Below are positions 1-8,375 of a stretch of 64,000 bases of DNA, in pieces. The notes under the pieces are model-generated. The model saw only the letters and a program-made list of their open reading frames with translations, did no database searches and was not told the DNA's origin. Every line of letters begins with the position of its first letter. Position 1 is the stretch's first letter. The stretch comes from an uncultured Prevotellaceae bacterium (GTDB taxonomy: Bacteria > Bacteroidota > Bacteroidia > Bacteroidales > Muribaculaceae), in assembly GCA_900318865.1 (NCBI GenBank), contig ONMF01000007.1, positions 62,001 through 126,000 of the forward strand, in the 5' to 3' direction. Position numbers and translations under genes: made by a program.

Positions 1-1
1 A

Positions 2-1168
2 ATAGGTGGCAGCAATGGCGGTAATGATGTGTTCTTGTGGTACAACGACAACTACACATCCGGCTCAGATGAAGCCATGACGTTCAAGCGAATGGATCCG
101 AATAATGAGTTTGATGAAAGGAGCTCGGATCAAGGTGGAGGTCAATGGAACTATACCAATACCACTTACACCAAGGGTGGCTACTATTACATTGATGGCA
201 GCTTTAATGTGGCTCTTGGTAACGACAACTACGACAACTTCAAGTACCCGAGCGTGACGCACAAGATTGGCGACATCAACGAGGGCATGCTCTATGAGAT
301 TGAGAACGGCGGCAACGACAACGTAGGTAAATTCTTCACCGTGAGCGAGAACCTCACCGTGGGCTATGTGGATGCCGACAACAGCACCGTCTATGCCTAC
401 AATGCCAGCACCCGACCCACCGAGCAGGTGCCCGCCCTGGCCATCGACTACATGAACACCCTGGGCCACGCCACCGCACAGCGCGACTGGGTGAAAATCA
501 CCGGCTTCGACTACATCAGCGACTTCAACAATGGCGACGTGCTGAGCAACGTCACCGGCGAATACACCGATGCCATCAATCCCACCCTGCGCCTGGTGGT
601 CGACCCCATCAAGGCCGGCAGCGGCACAGAAGAGCTGAACACCTATTCACCCTGCAACTTCCAATCGAGCCAAACGCAAGTTTCGGACAACGGAAACACC
701 TACTTCTTCTTCCGTCCGCAAGCCAACGAGGTGGCCCACATCATGGGCGCCATCTATTTGGGCGAAGGCATCTTCGAGGTACCCACCCGCCAGACGCTTA
801 AGAATGGTACGGTTATCAATGGTGCTGAACTCGAAGGCAGTATCACGGTCGATGTTAAAGGTGTGGACCTGCCCAACAGTGCCATTGGCAAGGTGGTTGA
901 GTTTGATGCAATCATTTCTCGCACCGGCGGCGGCAGTGGCATGCCGCGTCGCATCGCAGGTGAGGGCTACAGCATCAAGGCCATCAGTGCAAACGCTCCC
1001 CACGACGTCACCACAGCAGTGTCCGACGTCAAGCAGGCCGCCGAGGTGGCAAGCGTGCGCTTCATGAACCTGGCCGGACAAGTCTCCAGCCAGCCGTTCA
1101 CCGGCTTGAACATCGTGGTCACCACCATGACCGACGGCAGCGTCACCACCAAGAAAGTGTTCAAGTAA
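2..1168 (+). CDS. C-terminal part of a secreted protein with a sorting-domain-like tail
   Basis: The reading frame is open to the left edge, so this is the 3' part of a longer gene; the GTG at 29 is internal and not a credible start. I do not recognise the main body. It is rich in Asn, Asp, Gly and Thr and looks like an extracellular beta protein. The last 40 or so residues have a pattern close to a type A C-terminal sorting domain (FMNLAGQV, then GLNIVV, then TTKKVFK at the very end). The same tail occurs on the proteins at 27113-31036 and 31239-33758, which argues for a shared export or anchoring route. A strong hairpin follows 25 bases after the stop. Function unknown; the tail assignment is by pattern only. 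Confidence 0.8.
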   Translation: MGGSNGGNDVFLWYNDNYTSGSDEAMTFKRMDPNNEFDERSSDQGGGQWNYTNTTYTKGGYYYIDGSFNVALGNDNYDNFKYPSVTHKIGDINEGMLYEIENGGNDNVGKFFTVSENLTVGYVDADNSTVYAYNASTRPTEQVPALAIDYMNTLGHATAQRDWVKITGFDYISDFNNGDVLSNVTGEYTDAINPTLRLVVDPIKAGSGTEELNTYSPCNFQSSQTQVSDNGNTYFFFRPQANEVAHIMGAIYLGEGIFEVPTRQTLKNGTVINGAELEGSITVDVKGVDLPNSAIGKVVEFDAIISRTGGGSGMPRRIAGEGYSIKAISANAPHDVTTAVSDVKQAAEVASVRFMNLAGQVSSQPFTGLNIVVTTMTDGSVTTKKVFK

Positions 1169-1192
1169 CATCACACTCCACATTCTTCATCA

Positions 1193-1225
1193 GGCGGCAG
1201 TCCTCCACTCCGGGGGGCTGCCGCC
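1193..1225 (+). terminator. hairpin after the first gene
   Basis: An 8-base perfect stem (GGCGGCAG / CTGCCGCC) encloses a 17-base loop just after the stop codon at 1168. There is only a weak T-rich stretch after it, so termination is likely but not certain. Confidence 0.5.
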
Positions 1226-1520
1226 TCTACGTTAGAAGGGGAACTCAACTCATCCCCTAAGCCAGGGGAGGTGCCCGTCAGGGCGGAGGAGTGTGTAATC
1301 CTGCGTGGCGGCCAGCGTCGCAGGTTGGCACACGCCCCCGGCCCTTAGCTGCTCCCCTAAGTTAGGGGAGCTGTCGCGAAGCGACTGAGGAGTGTGTCCC
1401 TCCTGCATGGAGGCCAGCGTCGCCGGGTGGCACACGCCCCCGGCCCTTCGGGCCACCCCCTCTATCTTAGAAGGGGAACTCAAATCCTCCCCTAAGCTGG
1501 GAGGGGGAATCGGGATGGTG
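1226..1520. repeat. mosaic of short palindromic intergenic repeats, copy A
   Basis: This gene-free stretch is built from three recurring blocks. The first is a palindrome CTCCCCTAAGTTAGGGGAG (1352-1370 here), followed by a second palindrome GTCGCGAAGCGAC and the tag TGAGGAGTGTGT. The second is a GC-rich block around CCAGCGTCGCCGGGTGG and CACGCCCCCGGCCC. The third is a CCCCCTCTATCTTAGA-type block. The same blocks return at 1789-2066, 26398-26445, 26654-26860 and, inverted, at 31037-31172. The short reading frames that cross them differ by frame and have no start signals, so I treat them as non-coding. These look like REP/BIME-type elements. Confidence 0.8.
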
Positions 1521-1788
1521 ATGCGTCGAAGACGCATCATTTGACAGAGCCCCATGTTTCGGCGCCGACGGCGGCAAACATGGGGTTGATGATGACGGTT
1601 TCACCGATTGTTCCTCGCAGAGGCACAATCAATACGCCCGGTGCCGGCCCCACCGGCAATGCAGCGTTTTTTGGGGTGGTGGGTTGTGCCTCTTCGAGGA
1701 ACGCCCGCCCGGTGGCCGTTTCCCCCGGGTTTGGCGCATCCATGCGCCGAAACCCGGGGCTCTGTCAGCTTGTGCGTCGTCGACGCAC
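1521..1788. mobile_element. MITE-like element, copy 1 (268 bp)
   Basis: The element has terminal inverted repeats of about 45 bases (1521-1566 against 1744-1788), which match apart from scattered mismatches. Each end is itself a hairpin: CCCCATGTTT/AAACATGGGG on the left and CCCCGGGTTT/AAACCCGGGG on the right. An internal pair (around 1610-1626 and 1686-1702) is also inverted, so the whole unit is close to one long palindrome. No transposase is encoded. A second, shorter copy lies at 26446-26653 and shares the termini and the central GGTTGTGCCTCTTCGAGGAA block. I read it as a non-autonomous element or large palindromic repeat; a mobilising transposase is not visible in the window. Confidence 0.65.
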
Positions 1789-2066
1789 GTTTGATGCGCC
1801 AGCGTCGCCGGGTGGCACACGCCCCCGGCCCTTAGCTGCTCCCCTAAGTTAGGGGAGCTGTCGCGAAGCGACTGAGGAGTGTGTCACTCCTGGGTGGAGG
1901 CCAGCGTCGCCGGGTGGCACACGCCCCCGGCCCTCCGGACCACCCCCTCTATCTTAGAGGGGGAGTTCAACAGCTCCCCTAAGTTAGGGGAAAGGCTACG
2001 GGTAGGCGAGCGCAGCTCGGGAATGCTGTCGCGAAACGACTGAGGAGTGTGTAATCCTGCGTGGCG
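1789..2066. repeat. mosaic of short palindromic intergenic repeats, copy B
   Basis: Same block family as at 1226-1520: the CTCCCCTAAGTTAGGGGAG palindrome near 1838-1857 and again near 1974, two GTCGCGAA-type tags, and the CCAGCGTCGCCGGG block. The second tag region is expanded by an inserted stretch (about 1990-2030) before the GTCGCGAAACGAC palindrome. No gene is seen. Confidence 0.75.
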
Positions 2067-2124
2067 GCAGCCACGCCGCGGCAGTGACCGCGTTTCCAGA
2101 CTTCCACTTTTTAAGAAAAAAAGG

Positions 2125-2154
2125 TTGTCGTTTTTTAATTGTTTATTACCTTTG
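2125..2154 (+). promoter_or_regulatory. Bacteroidetes-type promoter for the dockerin-CotH gene
   Basis: A -7 box TACCTTTG (2147-2154) matches the Bacteroidetes consensus TAnnTTTG, with TTG at 2125-2127 in the -33 position and a spacer of about 19 bases. It lies 19 bases before the ATG at 2173, which supports that start over the far-upstream ATG at 2047 inside the repeat region. Confidence 0.5.
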
Positions 2155-2172
2155 CCATGCCAAAAAGATACT

Positions 2173-3732
2173 ATGAAACGCATTTCGATTGCTTTTTTGA
2201 CCGCATGCCTGTGGACAGCGACCGCCACGGCACTGACGCGAGGCGACGTGAACGGTGATGGCGAGGCGAGCGTGGCCGACATCACCCAAGTGGTAAACAT
2301 CCTCGGCGGCGAGCGGCCCGGCGATGACATCATGGCCCGCGCCGACGTGAACGGCGACGGCGAAGTGAGCATTGCCGACGTGACACTGCTGGTGAGCATC
2401 ATCATGGACAACGACACCCCCGAGCCGCAGCCCCTCACAGGCTACGACTACGTTTGGGACCCCACTGTGCTGCCCGAAATTCATCTGCTTGTATCGCGCC
2501 AGGAGTGGAACCGGCTGCTGGCCATGTACGACGCCAATGCCTACACCCGCCAGTATGTCGCGGCAAGCCAGATGACCTTCGTTCACGACGGTGAGCGCAC
2601 CGTGGTCGACAGCATCGGGCTCAGGCTGAAGGGCAACACCTCGCGGCGCCGCCCCGAAGTCAACGGCCACAAACAGCATGTGCACTTCGGCCTGAACCTG
2701 CGCAAGTGGGTCAAAGATGCGGCTCACGAGGTGCAGGGAGTGCGAAAACTGCACTTGAAGTGGTTCAAAGACGACCCAATGTACGTGCGCGAAATGTATT
2801 GCTACAACCTCATGCGCGACTACGGCGTGTGGACCGCCCCGCGCGACCATTACTGCCGCTTGTGGCTGCAAGTGCAGGGCGACGCGAAAGAGACCTACTA
2901 CGGTGTGTACGAGATGATTGAGCACGTCGACGACCGCTACCTCAAGCAGCGCAAGGACAGCACCATGTTCGGTAGCGACAAGGGCAACCTGTGGAAGTGC
3001 AAATATGTGAACGGCATGGCCACGCTCACCAATCCCGACCGGGCCGACATGTGGTGGGACGACAACAGTGACGACCGCCACACCTACGAGCTGAAGACCG
3101 AGAACGCCAGCTTTGACGACGCGCGCGCACAGTTGGTCGACTTCATGCTCAAGCTCAACGGCAAGGGACGCGACAGCTTCTACAAGTGGATTCAGCAGGT
3201 GTGCGACGTGGACTTGCTGCTGAAAACCTACGCCGTGAATGTGGCCGTGGGCATGTGGGACGACTATTGGAACAACGGCAACAACTTCTACCTGTACTTC
3301 GACTCGACCGACCTCTACGACTATCATTTCTACCTCATCCCCTACGACTACGACAACACGCTGGGCACATCGCTGCAATGCGGCAACCAGAGCGATGCCG
3401 GGCGGCAAGACCCGCTGAACTGGGGGCGCGATGACATTCCGCTGATCAAGCGCATCCTGGAATTTGACGACTTCAGGGCAAAATATGTGACCTACCTCAA
3501 AGAACTCGTCAATCCCGCCAACGGCTTGCTGCACGTCGATGCAAGCCAGGCTCGCATCCGCGCCTGGCACGAACTGATTGCTCCCTATGTGGCCAACGAC
3601 ACCGGGCAGGACATGGAAATCAAGGACGAGCCCGCCCCGTGGGGCAACCACAGTGAATACCGCCTGCTCGACAACAACAACAATTTCTTCATCCGCAAGC
3701 GCGAGAGCATCAACCGGCTGAGCACCCCATAA
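2173..3732 (+). CDS. CotH-like kinase with N-terminal dockerin-like domain
   Basis: 519 residues. A signal peptide (about 1-21) is followed directly by two EF-hand-like dockerin repeats, with loops at 25-36 (DVNGDGEASVAD) and 58-69 (DVNGDGEVSIAD). The rest, from about residue 90, matches the CotH kinase family: LRLKGNTSRRR, YYGVYEMIEHVDDRYLKQR, and the acidic PYDYDNTLG motif that fits the metal-binding end of the active site. CotH proteins are atypical secreted kinases; in clostridia several carry dockerins and sit in cellulosomes. The start is set by the signal peptide and the promoter box just upstream; the longer frame from 2047 runs through repeat sequence. The substrate is unknown. A second dockerin-CotH gene lies at 57040-58488. 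Confidence 0.88.
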   Translation: MKRISIAFLTACLWTATATALTRGDVNGDGEASVADITQVVNILGGERPGDDIMARADVNGDGEVSIADVTLLVSIIMDNDTPEPQPLTGYDYVWDPTVLPEIHLLVSRQEWNRLLAMYDANAYTRQYVAASQMTFVHDGERTVVDSIGLRLKGNTSRRRPEVNGHKQHVHFGLNLRKWVKDAAHEVQGVRKLHLKWFKDDPMYVREMYCYNLMRDYGVWTAPRDHYCRLWLQVQGDAKETYYGVYEMIEHVDDRYLKQRKDSTMFGSDKGNLWKCKYVNGMATLTNPDRADMWWDDNSDDRHTYELKTENASFDDARAQLVDFMLKLNGKGRDSFYKWIQQVCDVDLLLKTYAVNVAVGMWDDYWNNGNNFYLYFDSTDLYDYHFYLIPYDYDNTLGTSLQCGNQSDAGRQDPLNWGRDDIPLIKRILEFDDFRAKYVTYLKELVNPANGLLHVDASQARIRAWHELIAPYVANDTGQDMEIKDEPAPWGNHSEYRLLDNNNNFFIRKRESINRLSTP

Positions 3733-3860
3733 CACCCTCACCGGGCCGAGGGGAGCAACCAGGCAGCCCCGTAACGACCGTCCAAAAGGGACCGATGCCC
3801 GGCTTGGGCGGCCAAATGTTGACTTTCAAGTTCATCGTCTGGGATTGAACACCACAGGTT

Positions 3861-3892
3861 TTTGCAGGAGACCCGAAAAATGCTTATCTTTG
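3861..3892 (+). promoter_or_regulatory. promoter for the tricorn-type protease gene
   Basis: TTTG at 3861-3864 (-33 position) and TATCTTTG at 3885-3892 (-7 box), with a 20-base spacer, sit 26 bases upstream of the ATG at 3918. This is a near-consensus Bacteroidetes promoter. Confidence 0.6.
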
Positions 3893-3917
3893 CGAAAAAC
3901 AATACAACATTCCAGCT

Positions 3918-6900
3918 ATGATGAAAAAGAAAGTCCTCTTGGCAGCCATGCTGCTGCTTGCCAGCATGGTGGCAGGCGCCGTCGCCCCGTTGTGGATGCG
4001 CGACGCGATGATTTCGCCCGACGGCTCTCAAATCGTGTTTACCTACAAAGGCGACCTCTATCGTGTGGCGGCAGCCGGCGGCAACGCCGTGCAGCTAACC
4101 AGCCAGCCGTCGTACGACAACCACCCCGTGTGGTCGGCCGACGGACGCTGGATTGCCTTTGCCAGCGACCGGAAAGGCAACATGGACGTGTTTGTGATGC
4201 CGGCCACCGGCGGACAGCCGCGACAGCTCACCTTCAACTCGGCCGGCGAGACACCCTGGACTTTCAGCCCCGACGGCAAGTACGTCTACTTTTCGGCAGC
4301 CATCCAGGATGCGGCCAGCAGCGTGCTCTTCCCCACCAGCCGCCTCACCGAGCTGTACAAGGTGCCGGTGGAGGGTGGCCGCACCACCCGCGTGCTGGGC
4401 ACCCCGGCCGAATACGTCAACTGGGACGCCAAAGGCCGCTTCTTCCTGTATCAAGACCGTAAAGGCATGGAGGACGAGTGGCGCAAGCACCACACCAGCA
4501 GCGTCACGCGCGACGTGTGGCGCTACGACACCGCCACCGGCCGCCACACCAATCTCACCGCCCATGCCGGCGAAGACCGCAACCCGGTGCTCGGACCCGA
4601 CGGCAAGACCGTGTATATCCTGAGCGAGCGCAACGGAGGCTCGATGAACGTCTACCAGTTCCCCGTCGACAACCCCGGCGCCATCAAGGCTGTGACCCAC
4701 TTCAAGACCCATCCCGTGCGCTTCCTGTCGATAGCCCGCAACGGCACATTGTGCTTCACGCAGGACGGCGAGCTCTATACGCAAGCCGGCGACGGAAAGC
4801 CCCGCAAGGTGGCTATCGACCTGTGGCACGACGACAGCGACCAGGTGGCGCGCCTCACCTTCAGCAAGGGAGCCACCGATGCCGCCGTGAGTCCCGACGG
4901 CAAGCAAGTAGCCCTGGTGGTGCGCGGCGAGGTGTTTGTCACCAGTGTGGAATATGGCACCACCAAGCGCATCACCACCACCCCCGAAGCCGAAAACTGG
5001 GTGACCTGGGGCGACGACAACCGCACCCTGGTCTACGCCAGTGAGCGCAACGGCAACTGGCAACTCATCAAGGCCACCATTGCCCGCGAGGAGGACCCCA
5101 ACTTCCCCAACGCCACGCTAATCAACGAGGAAGTGCTGCTGCCCAGCACCACCGTGGAGCGCACCATGCCGCAGTTCAGCCCCGACGGCAAGAAACTGGC
5201 CTTTATCGAGGACCGTTTCTGCCTGATGGTGATGGACATGAAGAGCAAAGCCGTGAGCCGCGTGACCGACGGCAGCACATGGTACGAAACCAACGGCGGC
5301 TTCAACTACTCGTGGTCGCCCGACGGCCGCTGGTTCGCGCTGGAATTTATCGGCAACGGCCGCGACCCCTACACCGACATCGGCATTGTGCCCTCAACCG
5401 GCGGCCACATCACCAACATCACACAGAGCGGCTACTTCAGCGAGCGGCCGCAGTGGGTCCTGGACGGCAACGCCATCCTCTTCAGCAGCAACCGCTACGG
5501 CCTGCGCAGCCACGCCTCGTGGGGCTCGCAGGACGATGTGCTGATGGCCTTCGTCAACCAGGACGCCTACGACCGCTACCGCCTGAGCAAGGAAGACTAC
5601 GAACTGCTCAAGGAAGTGGAGAAGAAGGAAAAGGACAAGAAAAAAGACGACGACAAGAATAAAGACAAAAAGGACAAGGACAAAAAAGACGACAAGAAGG
5701 ACAAGGCCGAGGAGAAAAAAGACATCGAGGTGGAGCTCCTGGGCATCGAAGACCGCATCGTCAGGCTCACGCCAAACAGCAGCGACATTGCCGCTGCCAT
5801 GCTCAGCGCCGACGGGGAAACACTCTATTATCTGTCCAAGTTTGAAAAAGGCTACGACTTGTGGAAGATGGATCTGCGCAAGCACGAGACCAAGCTGCTC
5901 AACAAGATGGGAGCCGGCCGGGCCTCCTTCGACCGCAGCAAGGACGGAAAAGACCTCTTCATCCTGGGCAGCGGCACCATGCAGAAGTTGAGCGGCGACA
6001 AGCTCACCGCCATCAGCTACAAGGCCGAGATGAAGATGGACCGCGTGGCCGAGCGTGAATACATGTTCAACCATGTGCAGCGCCAAATCGACAAGCGATT
6101 CTATAACCTCAATTACCACGGAGTGAACTGGGATGCCCTCACCAAGGCCTACCGCCGATTCCTGCCGCACATCAACAACAACTACGACTTCGCCACCATG
6201 CTCAGCGAGATGCTGGGCGAGCTCAACGCATCGCACACCGGCGCGCGCTACTACCCCACCGGCGGCGAGGCCACTGCCGACCTGGGACTCATCTACGACT
6301 GGGACTACACCGGCCGCGGGCTGAAAGTGGACGAGGTGATCGAGAAAGGCCCCTTCGGGAATGCCAAGTCGCAAGTGCGACGGGGCACCATTGTGGAAAA
6401 AATCAACGGAGTGGAAATCACACCCGAAAACGACTACACCCTGCTGCTCAACGGACAAGCCGGCAAGAAAACCCTGGTGAGCCTCTACGACCCCACGGCC
6501 GGCAAGCGCTGGGACGAGGTGGTGCTGCCCATCGGCAAGAGCGCACTCAACGAGCTGCTCTACAAGCGCTGGGTGAAACACAACACCGAGGAGGTGGACC
6601 GCCTGTCGGGCGGCCGGCTGGGATATGTGCACATCAAGTCGATGGCCGATGCCAGCTACCGCGACATCTACAGCCTGATCATGGGCAAATTCTATCAACG
6701 CGACGGCATCGTGATCGACACCCGCTGGAACGGTGGCGGGCGCCTGCACGAGGACATCGAGGTGCTCTTCAGCGGCAAAAAATACTTCACTCAGGTGGTG
6801 CGCGGACGAGAAGCGTGCGACATGCCCAGCCGCAGGTGGAACAAGCCCAGCATCATGCTGCAATGCGAGGCCAACTACAGCAACGCTCACGGCACACCGT

Positions 6901-7178
6901 GGGTCTACAGCCATGACAAAATCGGCAAGCTGGTGGGCATGCCCGTTCCGGGAACCATGACCAGCGTCTCGTGGGAAGACCTGCAGGACGACTCGATGCT
7001 CTTCGGCATCCCCATCATCGGCTACCGCTTGCCCGAAGGCAACTACCTGGAGAACACCCAGCTCGAGCCCGACATCCTAGTGGCCAACGACCCGGCCACT
7101 GTGGTCAACGGTGAGGACAAGCAACTCAAGGCTGCCGTCGACGAACTGCTCAAAGAAATCGGGCAGCAAAAGCATTAA
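3918..7178 (+). CDS. tricorn-type S41 peptidase
   Basis: 1086 residues with an N-terminal signal peptide (about 1-21), so probably periplasmic or surface exposed. The N-terminal half is a WD40/PD40 beta-propeller (repeated SPDGK...VYFS/IAFAS units to about residue 540). A very Lys/Asp-rich linker lies around 565-605. Next come a second propeller remnant, a C1-like helical domain, a PDZ-like domain (about 800-870) and the S41 protease core. Catalytic candidates by analogy with archaeal tricorn are Ser772-His773 (NASHTGA), the DTRWNGGG turn (934-941) and the nucleophile Ser988 (NYSNAHGTP). The length fits the family. It degrades peptides, probably oligopeptides. It has its own promoter, and the SemiSWEET gene follows after 48 bases. 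ATG at 3921 is an equally possible start. Confidence 0.93.
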   Translation: MMKKKVLLAAMLLLASMVAGAVAPLWMRDAMISPDGSQIVFTYKGDLYRVAAAGGNAVQLTSQPSYDNHPVWSADGRWIAFASDRKGNMDVFVMPATGGQPRQLTFNSAGETPWTFSPDGKYVYFSAAIQDAASSVLFPTSRLTELYKVPVEGGRTTRVLGTPAEYVNWDAKGRFFLYQDRKGMEDEWRKHHTSSVTRDVWRYDTATGRHTNLTAHAGEDRNPVLGPDGKTVYILSERNGGSMNVYQFPVDNPGAIKAVTHFKTHPVRFLSIARNGTLCFTQDGELYTQAGDGKPRKVAIDLWHDDSDQVARLTFSKGATDAAVSPDGKQVALVVRGEVFVTSVEYGTTKRITTTPEAENWVTWGDDNRTLVYASERNGNWQLIKATIAREEDPNFPNATLINEEVLLPSTTVERTMPQFSPDGKKLAFIEDRFCLMVMDMKSKAVSRVTDGSTWYETNGGFNYSWSPDGRWFALEFIGNGRDPYTDIGIVPSTGGHITNITQSGYFSERPQWVLDGNAILFSSNRYGLRSHASWGSQDDVLMAFVNQDAYDRYRLSKEDYELLKEVEKKEKDKKKDDDKNKDKKDKDKKDDKKDKAEEKKDIEVELLGIEDRIVRLTPNSSDIAAAMLSADGETLYYLSKFEKGYDLWKMDLRKHETKLLNKMGAGRASFDRSKDGKDLFILGSGTMQKLSGDKLTAISYKAEMKMDRVAEREYMFNHVQRQIDKRFYNLNYHGVNWDALTKAYRRFLPHINNNYDFATMLSEMLGELNASHTGARYYPTGGEATADLGLIYDWDYTGRGLKVDEVIEKGPFGNAKSQVRRGTIVEKINGVEITPENDYTLLLNGQAGKKTLVSLYDPTAGKRWDEVVLPIGKSALNELLYKRWVKHNTEEVDRLSGGRLGYVHIKSMADASYRDIYSLIMGKFYQRDGIVIDTRWNGGGRLHEDIEVLFSGKKYFTQVVRGREACDMPSRRWNKPSIMLQCEANYSNAHGTPWVYSHDKIGKLVGMPVPGTMTSVSWEDLQDDSMLFGIPIIGYRLPEGNYLENTQLEPDILVANDPATVVNGEDKQLKAAVDELLKEIGQQKH

Positions 7179-7226
7179 ATTCGAGAGCCAAACAATAACT
7201 ACAAAACCTAATGACTAAAAAACAGC

Positions 7227-7514
7227 ATGGGAACTTTTTATACAATTATCGGGTTTGTCGCCAGCATCTCGCTGGTGCTGGGCTACTTGCCGCAAGCCAT
7301 CCAGACGATTCGCACACGCAAGACCGACGACATAGCCATGGCCACCTTTCTGATGATGGCCATCGGCGGCATCTGCTTCATGATTCAGGGGTACATGCTG
7401 GGACGTGACGGGATTTTCCTGTTTGTCACCAACCTCATCACCACCATCTGCAGCCTCATCATCTTCGGCATCAAGATGTATAACGACCACTTCAAGAAAA
7501 AAACGGACAAATAG
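7227..7514 (+). CDS. SemiSWEET-type sugar transporter
   Basis: 95 residues with three predicted membrane helices (about 5-27, 38-58, 65-85) and the PQ-loop signature GYLPQAIQTIRTRKTDDIA after the first helix. This is the size and layout of bacterial SemiSWEETs (MtN3/saliva half-repeat), which dimerise to form a passive sugar channel across the inner membrane. It lies 48 bases after the protease gene without a visible promoter, so it may be cotranscribed. The substrate cannot be read from the sequence. The adjacent gene downstream is on the opposite strand, with 14 bases between the stop codons. Confidence 0.88.
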   Translation: MGTFYTIIGFVASISLVLGYLPQAIQTIRTRKTDDIAMATFLMMAIGGICFMIQGYMLGRDGIFLFVTNLITTICSLIIFGIKMYNDHFKKKTDK

Positions 7515-7528
7515 AGCCCTGCGGCGGC

Positions 7529-8293
7529 TCAGCCACGGCGGCTGCGCTTGCGCAGCTCGGCGGCCAAAAACCTGGGAACAAACCCGATGTGCCTCACAAT
7601 CGTGGAAAGCGTGCCATAGTGGCGGCACATGATGCGGTAGCGCTCCATGAGCGAGGCCCGGTGATGCTTGTCGGTAAGGCCGTCGGTGAGGAAACTGATG
7701 ATGGGGTCGGGGCCGGCATAGGCGTTGGCCGGCGACTTCTCGAGCACGCGGATGCACCAGTCATAGTCGGCACTGAAGCGGTACTGCCGGTCATAGTGCG
7801 GCACCAGGTCGCGACGCGCCACAAACGCCTGATGGCACACAAGCATGCCTTGCTTGAAGCTGGCCGCCGTCAGGTGCTCGGGAGCCGTGAGATGCCGCAT
7901 ACCCACCACGCGGCGCGAATGGTCCACGAGCTGCGTCTGCCCGTAAATCACACCGGGGTCGCCCTGTGCCAGTTGCGCCAACCGCTCAAGCGTGTCGGGG
8001 CCGGTGAAGGCGTCTCCCGCATTGAGAAAGATGAGATAACGCCCGCGGGCCCGGTCGATAGCCTTGTTCATGGCGTCGTATAGACCGCCGTCGGGCTCGG
8101 AAACCACCACCAAGCGCTCGTCCACGCCCGGAAAATCGGCCACCAGCCGCTGCGTTCCGTCGGTCGACGCGCCATCCATCACCAGATGCTCAAAGTGGGG
8201 GCACGATTGCTGCCACACGCTGCGCATGGTGGGTGCTATCACCTGGCTGGCGTTCCAAGTGACCGTGATAATCGAGAATAGTGGATTTTCCAT
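7529..8293 (-). CDS. family 2 glycosyltransferase
   Basis: 254 residues. The N-terminus has the GT-A fold start FSIITVTWNAS and the acceptor/donor region MDGASTDGT. The metal-binding acidic segment is in the FLNAGD stretch, in the place of the usual DxD. Similar short GT2 enzymes (WcaE-like) act in exopolysaccharide or LPS assembly. It is a single gene on this strand, convergent with the SemiSWEET gene. A TAnnTTTG promoter box lies 20 bases upstream of the ATG. The sugar specificity is unknown. Confidence 0.88.
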   Translation of the reverse strand: MENPLFSIITVTWNASQVIAPTMRSVWQQSCPHFEHLVMDGASTDGTQRLVADFPGVDERLVVVSEPDGGLYDAMNKAIDRARGRYLIFLNAGDAFTGPDTLERLAQLAQGDPGVIYGQTQLVDHSRRVVGMRHLTAPEHLTAASFKQGMLVCHQAFVARRDLVPHYDRQYRFSADYDWCIRVLEKSPANAYAGPDPIISFLTDGLTDKHHRASLMERYRIMCRHYGTLSTIVRHIGFVPRFLAAELRKRSRRG

Positions 8294-8313
8294 AGCAGTT
8301 GACGTTTACGGCA

Positions 8314-8321
8314 CAAAAGTA
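8314..8321 (-). promoter_or_regulatory. -7 box for the GT2 gene
   Basis: Read on the minus strand the sequence is TACTTTTG, a full match to TAnnTTTG, 20 bases upstream of the ATG at 8293. A TTG lies about 20 bases further upstream. Confidence 0.5.
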
Positions 8322-8375
8322 GCAAATTCTTACCAACCGATGCAATGAAAACACGGTTTTTCACGTTATTTAATC

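Noticed and set aside
1250-1852. Several short overlapping frames in the repeat region, with peptides such as CHPATLAS
   Set aside because: They arise from the palindromic repeats, occur in most frames of each copy, and have no start signals; treated as non-coding.
1226-2066. Possible CRISPR array
   Set aside because: The repeats are of several types with unequal spacing and internal palindromes, there are no equal-length spacers and no cas genes.
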